NCBI GenBank assembly: GCA_023228245.1
Contig: JALOBN010000038.1
Coordinates: forward strand, 1-24,564
Length of the DNA stretch: 24,564 nt
Reading direction: 5' to 3'
From: Candidatus Pacearchaeota archaeon
GTDB lineage: Archaea > Nanoarchaeota > Nanoarchaeia > Pacearchaeales > GW2011-AR1
The notes under the pieces are model-generated. The model was not told the DNA's origin. It made no database searches and saw only the letters and a program-made list of their open reading frames with translations. Positions within the stretch are counted from its first letter, which is position 1, and every line of letters starts with the position of its first letter. Positions 1 through 7,282 of this stretch are shown piece after piece. Position numbers and translations under genes: made by a program.

Positions 1-1912
1 AGGATGGATTAGCTACCTCGGCAATCAGCTCCTCGCTTTGCTTTTTGCTGGCTTCCGCTATAGTCGCGTTATGCTTGTTTACTACAGCGGTCGTCATGTT
101 CTCATTTTGATGCCGCGTCGATTCTGCAAAGGTAGCATTCGCAGACCCCGCCGGTTCACCATCCCATCCGGCCATATAGGCAAGCATAACCCACAGAGCT
201 TTTCCAAGCCGTAGCGCGCCGCGTTGACCGTAGTGATATCCGGTGGAGAGATGCCGGTCAACCCCGTCCAGGTCGAGAAGGTTATCAGCCGCGATCATCT
301 GGAATGTATGCGATCCGCCATCGCCATCGACCCATGAGGACGTATTTTGAACGCCCGCATTATTCCAGGCTAGAATATCCGCGAAGTCGAAAAGGTATCC
401 GCCGTTATTCGTTACGTTATTACGGATGTATGTATGCTTAACCTCCCGCTGATATCCGTTTTCAGTTCCCGCCAGATTGTCTGTCGGCCCGGTAGTGAAA
501 AATACTTTCGTGCTAATGCTATTCGTATCGCAATACGCGATATAGGACCGGGTGGCATTGATGTAGGAATCCATGTTGACAGAGTTCCCGGTGATAGAAG
601 TATCGCCAGAATCAAGGCCCCACGCTAGATTCCCTTCCGGTCCGGCGTATGATGATCCCGCCCATCCGCACTTATAAACAGCATCCTTTCCTGTTGTAAC
701 GCCATTTACCCATGTCATATCCCAACACCAGCCGAAGCCGACGGCAGATAATCCGAACCCTTGAGCCTTAGCGTAGGCAAGGAAGGCTTTCGTCTGTGCT
801 AGCGCCGCCGCGTTCGTATACCAATCTTCCTCGCCGTAAAGATATGTCCATCCAGTAGAGTGGTTGTAGTCTCCCCATGTAGCACACGATGCCCGCAGAT
901 ATGAGCTTGTAGGCATCTCTGGAGTTCCGCTTTCGGTAACATTGACGGCGAACTTTGCGTCGGCTGACTCAAGGAGCGAAAGGCCGACCCTATACCCGAC
1001 TGCATGAGACTCTCCTGGGATGCTGAGCCATTCTTGCTTTATGATGTCGATGTATGATTGCGGTATGTCGGAATACTTCACCACGTATGAATGATCTATG
1101 ATAGTAGCCGGATTATCGACGGTGGCCGCTACTACTTCAACTTGTTTTCGATTAGCCTCTGTTATCGTGCCAGTAACGTCGTTTGTAGTTACCGCCGTGA
1201 TAGCTTCAACTTGCTTCGCGTTCGATTCTGCTATTGTGCAAGTAACCGGAGCGGCTTCTTCGGCGTATGCTCCGATATACGCGTCGCTCATTTTTACATC
1301 GTCGATATAGATATAGGAGGTATTCGTTGGGACGATGGTTCCGAAGTTTCCAGCGTAGACACGATTAACCGTTATTGTATCTGAGTCAACCGCCATAGCC
1401 TGCGCCTTCAAGTCGCCATCGTACCAGAACTCAGCTACTCCATCATTAGCTCCAGCGGCGCTTGACGCCTTGAAGTGGAACTCCATATAGTGCATTTCGT
1501 TTTTAGATACAGTAATCGCAGGAGATATATCAACGTAAGCGGCGCCAGAATCGTTTTGATGATAGAACCGATTGATAAGAAGGTTGCCGGATGACATAAC
1601 GGCTCGACAGAAGAGCCGGTTGCTTGTAGTTGAGCGCATCCCTAGCAGGTAAAGGTTTCCCGTTCCTCCACTGAAGTCGGCGTCTACTTGGAAGTATCCA
1701 CGGAGATAAAGTTCCGTCCTGGCGGTAAACGCATAATATGACATTGCATCGTTATTCGTCCCGTCAAATGTAGCGATACCACCATACCCACCATGAAGGG
1801 CGGCAGAGGCCGAAACAGCGAAAGTATTTGTGCCTTCTACAACTTGCGCCGTCCACTGGGTGAGGTCGTTAGTTTCAAAGTTCGCTAAATGTAAGCCCTC
1901 GGCCTCTGCCAT
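1..1912 (-). CDS. LamG plus SGNH/GDSL-like virion protein, C-terminus cut by window edge
   Basis: An open frame runs from ATG at 1912 (AAAAGGA ribosome site) off the left edge: 637 complete codons. Residues 1-212 look like a LamG/concanavalin-like lectin domain, ending in the typical IYIDDVKMSD strand. Residues about 275-585 resemble an SGNH/GDSL hydrolase-type domain: GESHAVGYRVGL at 300-311 would hold the nucleophile (Ser302), FFTTGPTDN lies at 471-479, and DRHLSTGYHYGQRGALRLGK at 552-571 would supply the late Asp/His. Short repeats flank this domain. Domain names are from recognition of patterns, not a search. Position after the lysis genes and the lectin-hydrolase layout suggest a distal tail or host-surface glycan-processing protein, for example an esterase/deacetylase (inference). 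The total length is unknown. Confidence 0.72.
   Translation of the reverse strand, partial: MAEAEGLHLANFETNDLTQWTAQVVEGTNTFAVSASAALHGGYGGIATFDGTNNDAMSYYAFTARTELYLRGYFQVDADFSGGTGNLYLLGMRSTTSNRLFCRAVMSSGNLLINRFYHQNDSGAAYVDISPAITVSKNEMHYMEFHFKASSAAGANDGVAEFWYDGDLKAQAMAVDSDTITVNRVYAGNFGTIVPTNTSYIYIDDVKMSDAYIGAYAEEAAPVTCTIAESNAKQVEAITAVTTNDVTGTITEANRKQVEVVAATVDNPATIIDHSYVVKYSDIPQSYIDIIKQEWLSIPGESHAVGYRVGLSLLESADAKFAVNVTESGTPEMPTSSYLRASCATWGDYNHSTGWTYLYGEEDWYTNAAALAQTKAFLAYAKAQGFGLSAVGFGWCWDMTWVNGVTTGKDAVYKCGWAGSSYAGPEGNLAWGLDSGDTSITGNSVNMDSYINATRSYIAYCDTNSISTKVFFTTGPTDNLAGTENGYQREVKHTYIRNNVTNNGGYLFDFADILAWNNAGVQNTSSWVDGDGGSHTFQMIAADNLLDLDGVDRHLSTGYHYGQRGALRLGKALWVMLAYMAGWDGEPAGSANATFAESTRHQNENMTTAVVNKHNATIAEASKKQSEELIAEVANPS
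14..136 (-). repeat. 23-residue protein repeat, copies 3 and 4 (C-terminal side of SGNH-like domain)
   Basis: Residues about 593-633 of the edge protein contain TFAES (594-598) and TIAES (617-621), each followed by a polar helix-like stretch with a conserved Gln. The two are exactly 23 residues apart, the same spacing as the pair before the SGNH-like domain. The copies are divergent at DNA level, so this is a protein repeat, not a recent DNA duplication. It may continue beyond the window. Confidence 0.6.
1118..1237 (-). repeat. 23-residue protein repeat, copies 1 and 2 (linker between LamG and SGNH-like domain)
   Basis: Residues about 226-265 contain TIAESNAKQVEAITAV (226-241) and TITEANRKQVEVVAATV (249-265), 23 residues apart. 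The pattern is T-hydrophobic-A/T-E-S/A-x3-Q-x-E followed by small aliphatic residues. A similar pair follows the SGNH-like domain. A stalk or trimerising linker is a plausible role, by inference only. Confidence 0.62.
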
Positions 1913-1921
1913 AGTGTCCTT

Positions 1922-2353
1922 TTATTTCGTAACGGTTCGAGTCGCGCCGGTTATCGTTACCGATGCCCCGGAGATGATAGTCGTGGAGTCGAGTACCATA
2001 TCCTTCGCCGCCGCCTCAAGCCCGGCGTTTCCATCACTGAGAACAGCGGAATCGCTAGCCCTGGTTATTCTATACCAGAGCGTAGTACTTCCAGGCGTAC
2101 TGGACGCAGCCGCCGTAGCCGCCGCAATAGCTCCGTAGGTTATCACTCCCGCAGAGGAAACCGTGTTTGATGTCGCCGCCGGTAGGGTGAACGTCGCGAT
2201 TGTAGTTTGAGAACCAAGAGCCGCATCCGCGTTCGCCGGTTGTGTACCCTCGTAAAGCGTTAATGTCGCCCCGCCATATCCCGTCGAATCCACATTCATC
2301 GCATCCGCGCATAGTTTCGCGCTCACGCTGGATTGTGTAAATCCACTAGCCAT
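1922..2353 (-). CDS. Small beta-rich phage structural protein, 143 aa
   Basis: ATG at 2353 is chosen because AAAGGAG precedes it and the residues become phage-like from there (MASGFTQSSVSAK). The frame stays open further upstream into the lysin gene, but that extension is its shadow. The protein is rich in Ala, Thr and Ser. Segments such as LTLYEGTQPAN and TLWYRITR, with alternating polar and hydrophobic residues, resemble a widespread family of small tailed-phage virion proteins of unknown exact role. There is no signal peptide, membrane segment or catalytic motif. It lies between the M23 lysin and the LamG-SGNH protein and ends 9 bases before the latter's start, so it may be a tail-tip or decoration component. 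Confidence 0.72.
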   Translation of the reverse strand: MASGFTQSSVSAKLCADAMNVDSTGYGGATLTLYEGTQPANADAALGSQTTIATFTLPAATSNTVSSAGVITYGAIAAATAAASSTPGSTTLWYRITRASDSAVLSDGNAGLEAAAKDMVLDSTTIISGASVTITGATRTVTK

Positions 2354-2370
2354 ATAAAACTCCTTTGCGC

Positions 2371-2955
2371 TTATGCGCCTAAAACCTTTTTCGAGTTGAG
2401 AAAATATGCATTGCGTTGCGTCATCGGGTCGAACCTGTAAATGACATTCGCGTTCATCCACTTTACCTTCCAGTCATTAGCCTTGAGCTTGAACGCATCA
2501 CCGTACTTGAGCGCCATTGCCTCGGTTTGATCCTCTGCCCAGCCTTCGCCTATGATCGGCGTTATCTGAACCGACAAGTCCTCACGCGCTACCATGACAA
2601 GATGGACATGATCGCCAGTTCCTACGCCGATGTTGCCAGCCGGGCCGATAGGCGATCCAGCCTCGACCATCGTGCTAGGAACAGACATAGCCGCGATGAT
2701 ATCGCTAGTCAGCTCTTCGCGCCGGAAGTGGTAGTACCGAACCTCGAACCCAGATGGAGACACTTGCCGGATTATGCTATTCCCCTGGCCGTCGATGTGC
2801 CACGATACCTTACCGGATATAATGGTATGCGCGATTGATTTACTGCTAAGCGGGGCGTAGTCCTGAGCCGGATGGATGCGATTACGAGCCGGATCCCATC
2901 CAAAGGGAGTTTTTGCGTTTACAGACGCAGGGAACCATAGCTTGTTGAAGATCAT
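2371..2955 (-). CDS. M23-family metallo-endopeptidase (endolysin or virion lysin), 194 aa
   Basis: This is a peptidoglycan-cleaving zinc peptidase of the M23/LytM type. The expected ligands are visible: HPAQDY at about residues 28-33 gives the H-x3-D pair, and GDHVHLVMV at about 113-121 gives the HxH motif. RYYHF at about 74-78 and GNIGVGTGDH also fit the family core. The C-terminal 60 residues lack a recognisable cell-wall-binding repeat. There is no signal peptide, so export would need a holin, or the protein could act from the virion. The start ATG overlaps the stop of the upstream membrane protein gene as ATGA, with GAGGCG ahead, which couples it to that likely lysis partner. M23 class confidence is high; endolysin versus tail lysin is undecided. 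Confidence 0.85.
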   Translation of the reverse strand: MIFNKLWFPASVNAKTPFGWDPARNRIHPAQDYAPLSSKSIAHTIISGKVSWHIDGQGNSIIRQVSPSGFEVRYYHFRREELTSDIIAAMSVPSTMVEAGSPIGPAGNIGVGTGDHVHLVMVAREDLSVQITPIIGEGWAEDQTEAMALKYGDAFKLKANDWKVKWMNANVIYRFDPMTQRNAYFLNSKKVLGA

Positions 2956-3263
2956 TTTTCGCCTCTTGATATAGCGTTATCAAGCTTCAACTCAATACGC
3001 TCTAGCCACTTCCCAAACCCATCGACAGTAGCGTCAAGCCCAGCTATGCGGCGGTTGTTTTCATGCGCCATATCGTCGTTTTTCTTGTGCTCTTCGGCGT
3101 GCGCTTCCTTGTAGCATGTAAATGACTTACTCATTTCTTCAACATCCTTGCTGGTAACCTCGATGCCTTTAGCGATTTTACCAACCTTGAAAAAAGAGAT
3201 AAGAGAAGTACCGAGGAAGCCTATTGCGGCTATTACTATTGTTGCCCATGTTGCTGTTTCCAT
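2952..3263 (-). CDS. Single-membrane-span coiled-coil protein, holin-like candidate, 103 aa
   Basis: ATG at 3263 has GGGGAG just upstream; the longer frame to 3359 begins with basic sequence that shadows the end of the beta-helix gene. One hydrophobic helix, about residues 7-26 (ATIVIAAIGFLGTSLISFF), is followed by about 75 charged residues with heptad-like spacing and a basic C-terminus. This layout resembles small phage lysis-accessory or holin-like membrane proteins, such as XhlA-type proteins, and the gene is coupled directly to the M23 lysin. No specific holin family motif is recognised. It could instead be a membrane-anchored superinfection or tail-associated protein. Role by context only. 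Confidence 0.6.
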   Translation of the reverse strand: METATWATIVIAAIGFLGTSLISFFKVGKIAKGIEVTSKDVEEMSKSFTCYKEAHAEEHKKNDDMAHENNRRIAGLDATVDGFGKWLERIELKLDNAISRGEK

Positions 3264-3273
3264 ATACTCCCCT

Positions 3274-5040
3274 TTAACTATTATAACCGCCCGCCGCCGT
3301 ATCGGCGCATGCGTTGGCCGTACCTGAATCTGCATAGCTGAAAGCGTACGGCGTGGCATTTGTCATCTTACACTGTTGGACGGATTTGCAGTATTGCATG
3401 CCAGCATCATAGTTAAACCCTGTATTCCCCGATGAAGAACATACCGTAACATTACTGCAGTAATTGAAGGCTATGTGGTTCGTGCTAGGATCACCGGCTA
3501 CGTTTGAAAAATCTCGGCACCCGGAAAGATTCGAACAATGATCGAAGCCAACGAGTGTATTTGAGGTTCCGATACTTCCGTTTGCAGAAAACGCACAGCC
3601 CGACATCGAGGCGCAGGCATAAAATCCTTTCAAGGTATTCGAGTCTGCATCCACATTATAATCACAATTCGATATGCTACAATCCGTCACCGAACCTTTA
3701 ATATCTTGTATTAAGTCAATATCTCCACCTTCAATAGTAAACCCATCGACACGGCAACCAGTCATATTTCTAACAGAACTAACCACAAAAGCGATCCCCA
3801 AATATCCATATGTTAGAAAATCGGAAAAATAGATATTTGATATGTCGAATCTCGTATTTGTGTGTCCCATTACCAGCGCAATAGCTCCATTTTGTATAAG
3901 CTCACCACCATCGATACATAGATTAGATATGGTACAATCAATGCTTCCTACATCATCGCGGAATAGAGTTATAACCGTGGGACCTTCCTGACATATCTTT
4001 GTGCCTTTCCCTTGTCCTTTGATATGTATTTTGTCTTTCATTACCACGGCGGTTCCGAATATGAAAGTACCGTTGCTTAGCAATACTTCGCCACCGCCGT
4101 CTGCCGATAGTTCGTCAATAACGGTCTGTATCGTAACGTCGTCGTCAACCCCATCGCAATAAATATCAGCTTGTCCGGCGTAGTCATAAGCGCCGATGGT
4201 AATGATATTCGAGCGGTTCAGCTCACCCTGTGGAGCTCCATTGGCTATCCACGATGCCTTTATCGGCGTGGTGTTATTCCATTCTCCTGATGGAACACGG
4301 ACAGACAATATGGTTTCGCCAATCTGCCCGACTGCCCGGTGCATTGATACCCCGCGTATCTCGACATCGACAGAAATCAATTCCGTAGCAAACTGCATAC
4401 CCGGTAAGGTGTAATCGATGTTTAATTCCCAACGCTGGCCAACCTCAAGATAGGGATGTATCCCGTGAATCGTGAGATCGTACATATCATGGGCAAGTAA
4501 TTCCTTTTTGACATAATCCCCGATATCCTCACATTGCGCCGCCGTAGTGATAAAGTTATTCCCAACCTTGTATTCGACTTCGTTTGATCGGTCGATATCC
4601 GAATAGTTGTAGTATTCCCAACGATATCCGCTATCCCCTGCGTGGCGGATTACTTGTTTGCCCCTCACCGCAAACTCACGCAATAAAGCAAACCCTACCA
4701 AGTTCCCATTGAAGTGAAGTTTCAAAAGCGCCTTGTCGATATACGAGGTTATGTCAAAGGTAACGTCAATATCGGCGACTGGCGAACCTGGATTCGTTGG
4801 GGCCATGACGGGAGATTTCAAACCGATCAGGGATTTATTCTCGCTCGATTTTTTATTCTTGGCGTTCGTTGTGGCGATCTGTGAGGCTATCGAGGAAGCA
4901 TTCCCGCTTGCGCTATCCCCGCCGTTTTGTGCCATGCCTAGGCCCGTAAGCGCGAGTCCCGTCCCGACTAACGCCGGATTCATCGTCATTCCGCCAATCG
5001 TGGTTAATGCGTTACCAAAAAACAAAGCAAAATTAAACAT
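3274..5040 (-). CDS. Tail protein: hub-like N-terminal region fused to cysteine-laddered beta-helix, 588 aa
   Basis: ATG at 5040 overlaps the preceding gene by 8 bases; upstream codons in this frame are basic shadow sequence. Residues 1-40 are glycine-rich and hydrophobic. About 70-260 resemble the last domain of phage baseplate/hub proteins (AAQCEDIGDYVKKELL, then HPYLEVGQRWELNIDY). From about 300 (DDVTIQTVIDEL, then GGGEVLLSNGTF) the sequence has the pattern of a right-handed parallel beta-helix of pectate-lyase type, as in tailspikes. The last about 130 residues carry repeated C-x5-C units (CASMSGC, CSNLSGC, CSNVTVC, CKSVQQC). A receptor- or glycan-binding tail-tip role is inferred. No catalytic residues can be assigned by eye. 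The DNA of the beta-helix part is AT-richer than the hub genes. Confidence 0.72.
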   Translation of the reverse strand: MFNFALFFGNALTTIGGMTMNPALVGTGLALTGLGMAQNGGDSASGNASSIASQIATTNAKNKKSSENKSLIGLKSPVMAPTNPGSPVADIDVTFDITSYIDKALLKLHFNGNLVGFALLREFAVRGKQVIRHAGDSGYRWEYYNYSDIDRSNEVEYKVGNNFITTAAQCEDIGDYVKKELLAHDMYDLTIHGIHPYLEVGQRWELNIDYTLPGMQFATELISVDVEIRGVSMHRAVGQIGETILSVRVPSGEWNNTTPIKASWIANGAPQGELNRSNIITIGAYDYAGQADIYCDGVDDDVTIQTVIDELSADGGGEVLLSNGTFIFGTAVVMKDKIHIKGQGKGTKICQEGPTVITLFRDDVGSIDCTISNLCIDGGELIQNGAIALVMGHTNTRFDISNIYFSDFLTYGYLGIAFVVSSVRNMTGCRVDGFTIEGGDIDLIQDIKGSVTDCSISNCDYNVDADSNTLKGFYACASMSGCAFSANGSIGTSNTLVGFDHCSNLSGCRDFSNVAGDPSTNHIAFNYCSNVTVCSSSGNTGFNYDAGMQYCKSVQQCKMTNATPYAFSYADSGTANACADTAAGGYNS

Positions 5041-6388
5041 TGGGCACCGCCATCGATCCGCCTCGATATATCTTTGCGCCCGACGATTCGCTCTCGGACA
5101 ATCCGTAGACGATCTCAAGCCCATTCGGATGTTCGTCGGGATCAGGGAAATCAGGCGAAGCGGTAGTGAGCGTCTTACGGAAAACCGTGGTGGATGTCGA
5201 GTCATCCAGAATGGCGTTTTTCGCCTGCCATACACAGGAATCAAACGTTTGCTTTTCTATCCTTACGCCCTCGACCGTGATCTTGTTTGCGGTCAGAGGC
5301 TGATTATTCGCCGACAATCCAGCCGGTTTCGGCAGACTTCCCATTGCGGAAGCGGATATATCCGAGGCTTGGCTAGAGCGGAATACCAATACCCCCGCTT
5401 GGTCAATATGCAGATACCGGCAGAGCGACGCATCGAATAATTGCTTGGCAAGCTCCCATGGTGTTTGTCCTTTGTTGATAGTCGCCCATGAGTGCGTATA
5501 GGAAACATTCTCCGCGTCGATCCCGAGCGGGTAGAAGTACCCATTTTTCGCCAGAGTGTAGCTGATAACTCCCGTCGTTCCGTCGTTGGTATTGTCAATG
5601 TAGAACGTCTTAACCCCGCCATAGGACAGGATAGCCATGTCAAAATAGGTTGCCGCCGTTGTCGTTGCCGTACACGTTAGTTTATTAGAGGTCGAATCAA
5701 TCGCCGTATGCGTGACGCTATAGAGTTGCCAGCCCGTGCCCGCGCTCGTGCCCACGGACGTACTCGTAGCCTTGAGCGTCGCGCCCGAGTATTCCGCCAT
5801 CGACAAGGTTATCGTTTCGGAGTTCGTATTGTAGGCGTAAATCTGGAAAGTAAACTCATCGGCTTCCGATAAATCTATCGTGAGAGACTGACGTATATAT
5901 CCCGCTCCATTGATATATCCCGAGTAGGTCCCGTTCAACGCAACGGTATTCGAGCGCGTCAAGGTTGCATCGGTAAGCCAAGAATTGCCAATCGTGGCAT
6001 TCTCGAATCCCGAGTTTCCCAAATAGTTATCAAGTTCCTTTCGCGTACCCAACCAGACATATTCGTGCAAGAGTGAATTACTCGATGGAGTAGCCCGTGC
6101 GTGATAGTAGTTTTCCCAGTATCTCGAAATCCGCGCCTTGCGTTTTGCGATGTCCTTTATCATATCATCGGCGGAGATACTGATAACCGGCAAAGCACCT
6201 ACGCGAGAGGAACGCGAGAACGCGCCTTTGTCTGCGGTCCCGTAGAATGCCTGTTCAAATGGCGCATCAGTAGCGGATTGATATGACGGATCTATCGTCT
6301 CGGTATATGATGCGAGTATCTGCGCCGCCGTGAGAGTTCCAGAGTAAGCGCTTATTGATGCTATCGATCCGCCGATAAAATTAGACAT
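5033..6388 (-). CDS. Tail hub/baseplate protein, C-terminal part (begins with the orphan end of a LamG domain), 451 aa
   Basis: ATG at 6388 directly follows the TAA of the upstream gene, in the same frame. The first 30 residues, NFIGGSIASISAYSGTL then TAAQILASY, are the typical last strands of a LamG domain with no domain before them; the rest of such a domain ends the protein at 7279-9237. Residues about 65-115 (PVISISADDMIKDIAKRK) and 300-345 (WATINKGQTPWELAKQLF, then GVLVFRS) match the pattern of siphovirus hub proteins in which a DNA-like 'D-x2-K-x-I' strand and a 'tPWe' helix occur. Between them, about 123-260, is a carbohydrate-binding-module-like beta sandwich (NSGFENATIGNSWL). I infer it is the second half of a broken or split hub protein. 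Confidence 0.7.
   Translation of the reverse strand: MSNFIGGSIASISAYSGTLTAAQILASYTETIDPSYQSATDAPFEQAFYGTADKGAFSRSSRVGALPVISISADDMIKDIAKRKARISRYWENYYHARATPSSNSLLHEYVWLGTRKELDNYLGNSGFENATIGNSWLTDATLTRSNTVALNGTYSGYINGAGYIRQSLTIDLSEADEFTFQIYAYNTNSETITLSMAEYSGATLKATSTSVGTSAGTGWQLYSVTHTAIDSTSNKLTCTATTTAATYFDMAILSYGGVKTFYIDNTNDGTTGVISYTLAKNGYFYPLGIDAENVSYTHSWATINKGQTPWELAKQLFDASLCRYLHIDQAGVLVFRSSQASDISASAMGSLPKPAGLSANNQPLTANKITVEGVRIEKQTFDSCVWQAKNAILDDSTSTTVFRKTLTTASPDFPDPDEHPNGLEIVYGLSESESSGAKIYRGGSMAVPNV
6378..6384 (-). repeat. 7-bp direct repeat, downstream copy, at hub-gene junction
   Basis: CTAATTT on the coding strand lies within codons 2-4 (TCT AAT TTT) of the gene at 5033-6388. The same 7 bases occur at 7295-7301, near the end of the upstream hub gene, in the matching codon phase. 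Deleting 917 bases between equivalent points rejoins the LamG domain in frame. It could be a target duplication, a recombination microhomology, or chance. Confidence 0.5.
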
Positions 6389-7282
6389 TTACTTCCATTT
6401 CCCCGATGCCGTATAATTGATCGTCCAGGCAACTCCCGCTGTCGATGCCGCCATAACAGGATAATAATCCGCGCCTTTCGTTGTGGATGGATCAGACGGG
6501 CCAACCTCAAACCATATCCGGGACGCACAAGTCAATACTTGTGAAACATATGAATCGAGTCGAGTAAAGGCCGTAGCATAGGACGGAGCGACAATCTCGG
6601 CACCACGAAAAACATTTCCGTTTGCGATGGTTATATCGGAAGTTTCAGATTTTTGTCCGGTCTGCGTCATGTACCCGTTTTGGAAGCGCATATACTTACC
6701 GGCCGAGTTTTCTCCGGCCTCTTCGTCGCCGTCCCCGAGATTGATGATATAAAAGCTCGTAGCGCTCACTTTATGGAATGCGAAAATTACCCGCTCATCG
6801 ACATCATAATAATACCCGTGCTTATTGATATCGTTGTATCCAACGCTTCCGCTCGTGAGCGCGAAAAGATTATCAGTAGGACGTTGCGCGGCTGTTCCCG
6901 TCGCGGCTCGGAGCGTGATCGTTCCATCAGGCTTGAGCGTTCCATAGACCCACGATCCCGCGCCGGGATATCCGGTCGTTCCCGAATTGATTGTCGTTGC
7001 CGTGGTTTTCTCGACCCACCATTTATCCGTACCGTCGTTGACCTCGCATGCGCCCGTACTCAAGGAAAGGGAATCGCTTGAAACATACTTTAACCGAAGA
7101 TCGATCTTTCTCCCCTGCATTCCGAAGTACGAATTGAGATAGGTCCGCATGATCGGTTGCGTGAGAGCTTTGGTAGCTACCTTTATCACGCCGCCCTGAT
7201 TGATTACTTCCTCATCTGCTGTCGTTACGGCCGTGGCATCAGGAAGAGCCGCGACATAATCGGTAAAGGTTTGTATGCTCAT
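6389..7282 (-). CDS. Tail-associated structural protein of unknown function, 297 aa, lying inside a split hub gene
   Basis: ATG at 7282 overlaps the stop of the upstream gene as ATGA, and the TAA at 6389 abuts the next ATG. The N-terminus (FTDYVAALPDATAVTTADEE, then INQGGVIKVATKALTQ) looks like the attachment region of phage fibre or tail accessory proteins; the middle (GTDKWWVEK, YPGAGSWVYGTLKPDGTIT, HGYYYDVDERVIFAFHKVS) is beta-rich with many aromatic and Gly residues. There is no membrane segment, nuclease, intein or recombinase motif. It separates two genes that together look like one hub protein, so it may be an inserted gene encoding an extra tail adhesin. No family is recognised with certainty. 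Confidence 0.68.
   Translation of the reverse strand: MSIQTFTDYVAALPDATAVTTADEEVINQGGVIKVATKALTQPIMRTYLNSYFGMQGRKIDLRLKYVSSDSLSLSTGACEVNDGTDKWWVEKTTATTINSGTTGYPGAGSWVYGTLKPDGTITLRAATGTAAQRPTDNLFALTSGSVGYNDINKHGYYYDVDERVIFAFHKVSATSFYIINLGDGDEEAGENSAGKYMRFQNGYMTQTGQKSETSDITIANGNVFRGAEIVAPSYATAFTRLDSYVSQVLTCASRIWFEVGPSDPSTTKGADYYPVMAASTAGVAWTINYTASGKWK

Noticed and set aside
2354..2461. Extended N-terminus for the 143-residue structural protein
   Set aside because: The added residues shadow the end of the M23 lysin gene; AAAGGAG sits correctly before ATG at 2353.
5041..5244. Extended N-terminus of the beta-helix tail protein
   Set aside because: The added 68 residues are Arg-rich shadow of the preceding gene, and the overlap would be over 200 bases.
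4733..5440. Plus-strand frame of 235 codons across the junction of the two tail genes
   Set aside because: It overlaps two convincing minus-strand genes, and its sequence has no domain pattern; it is a shadow frame.
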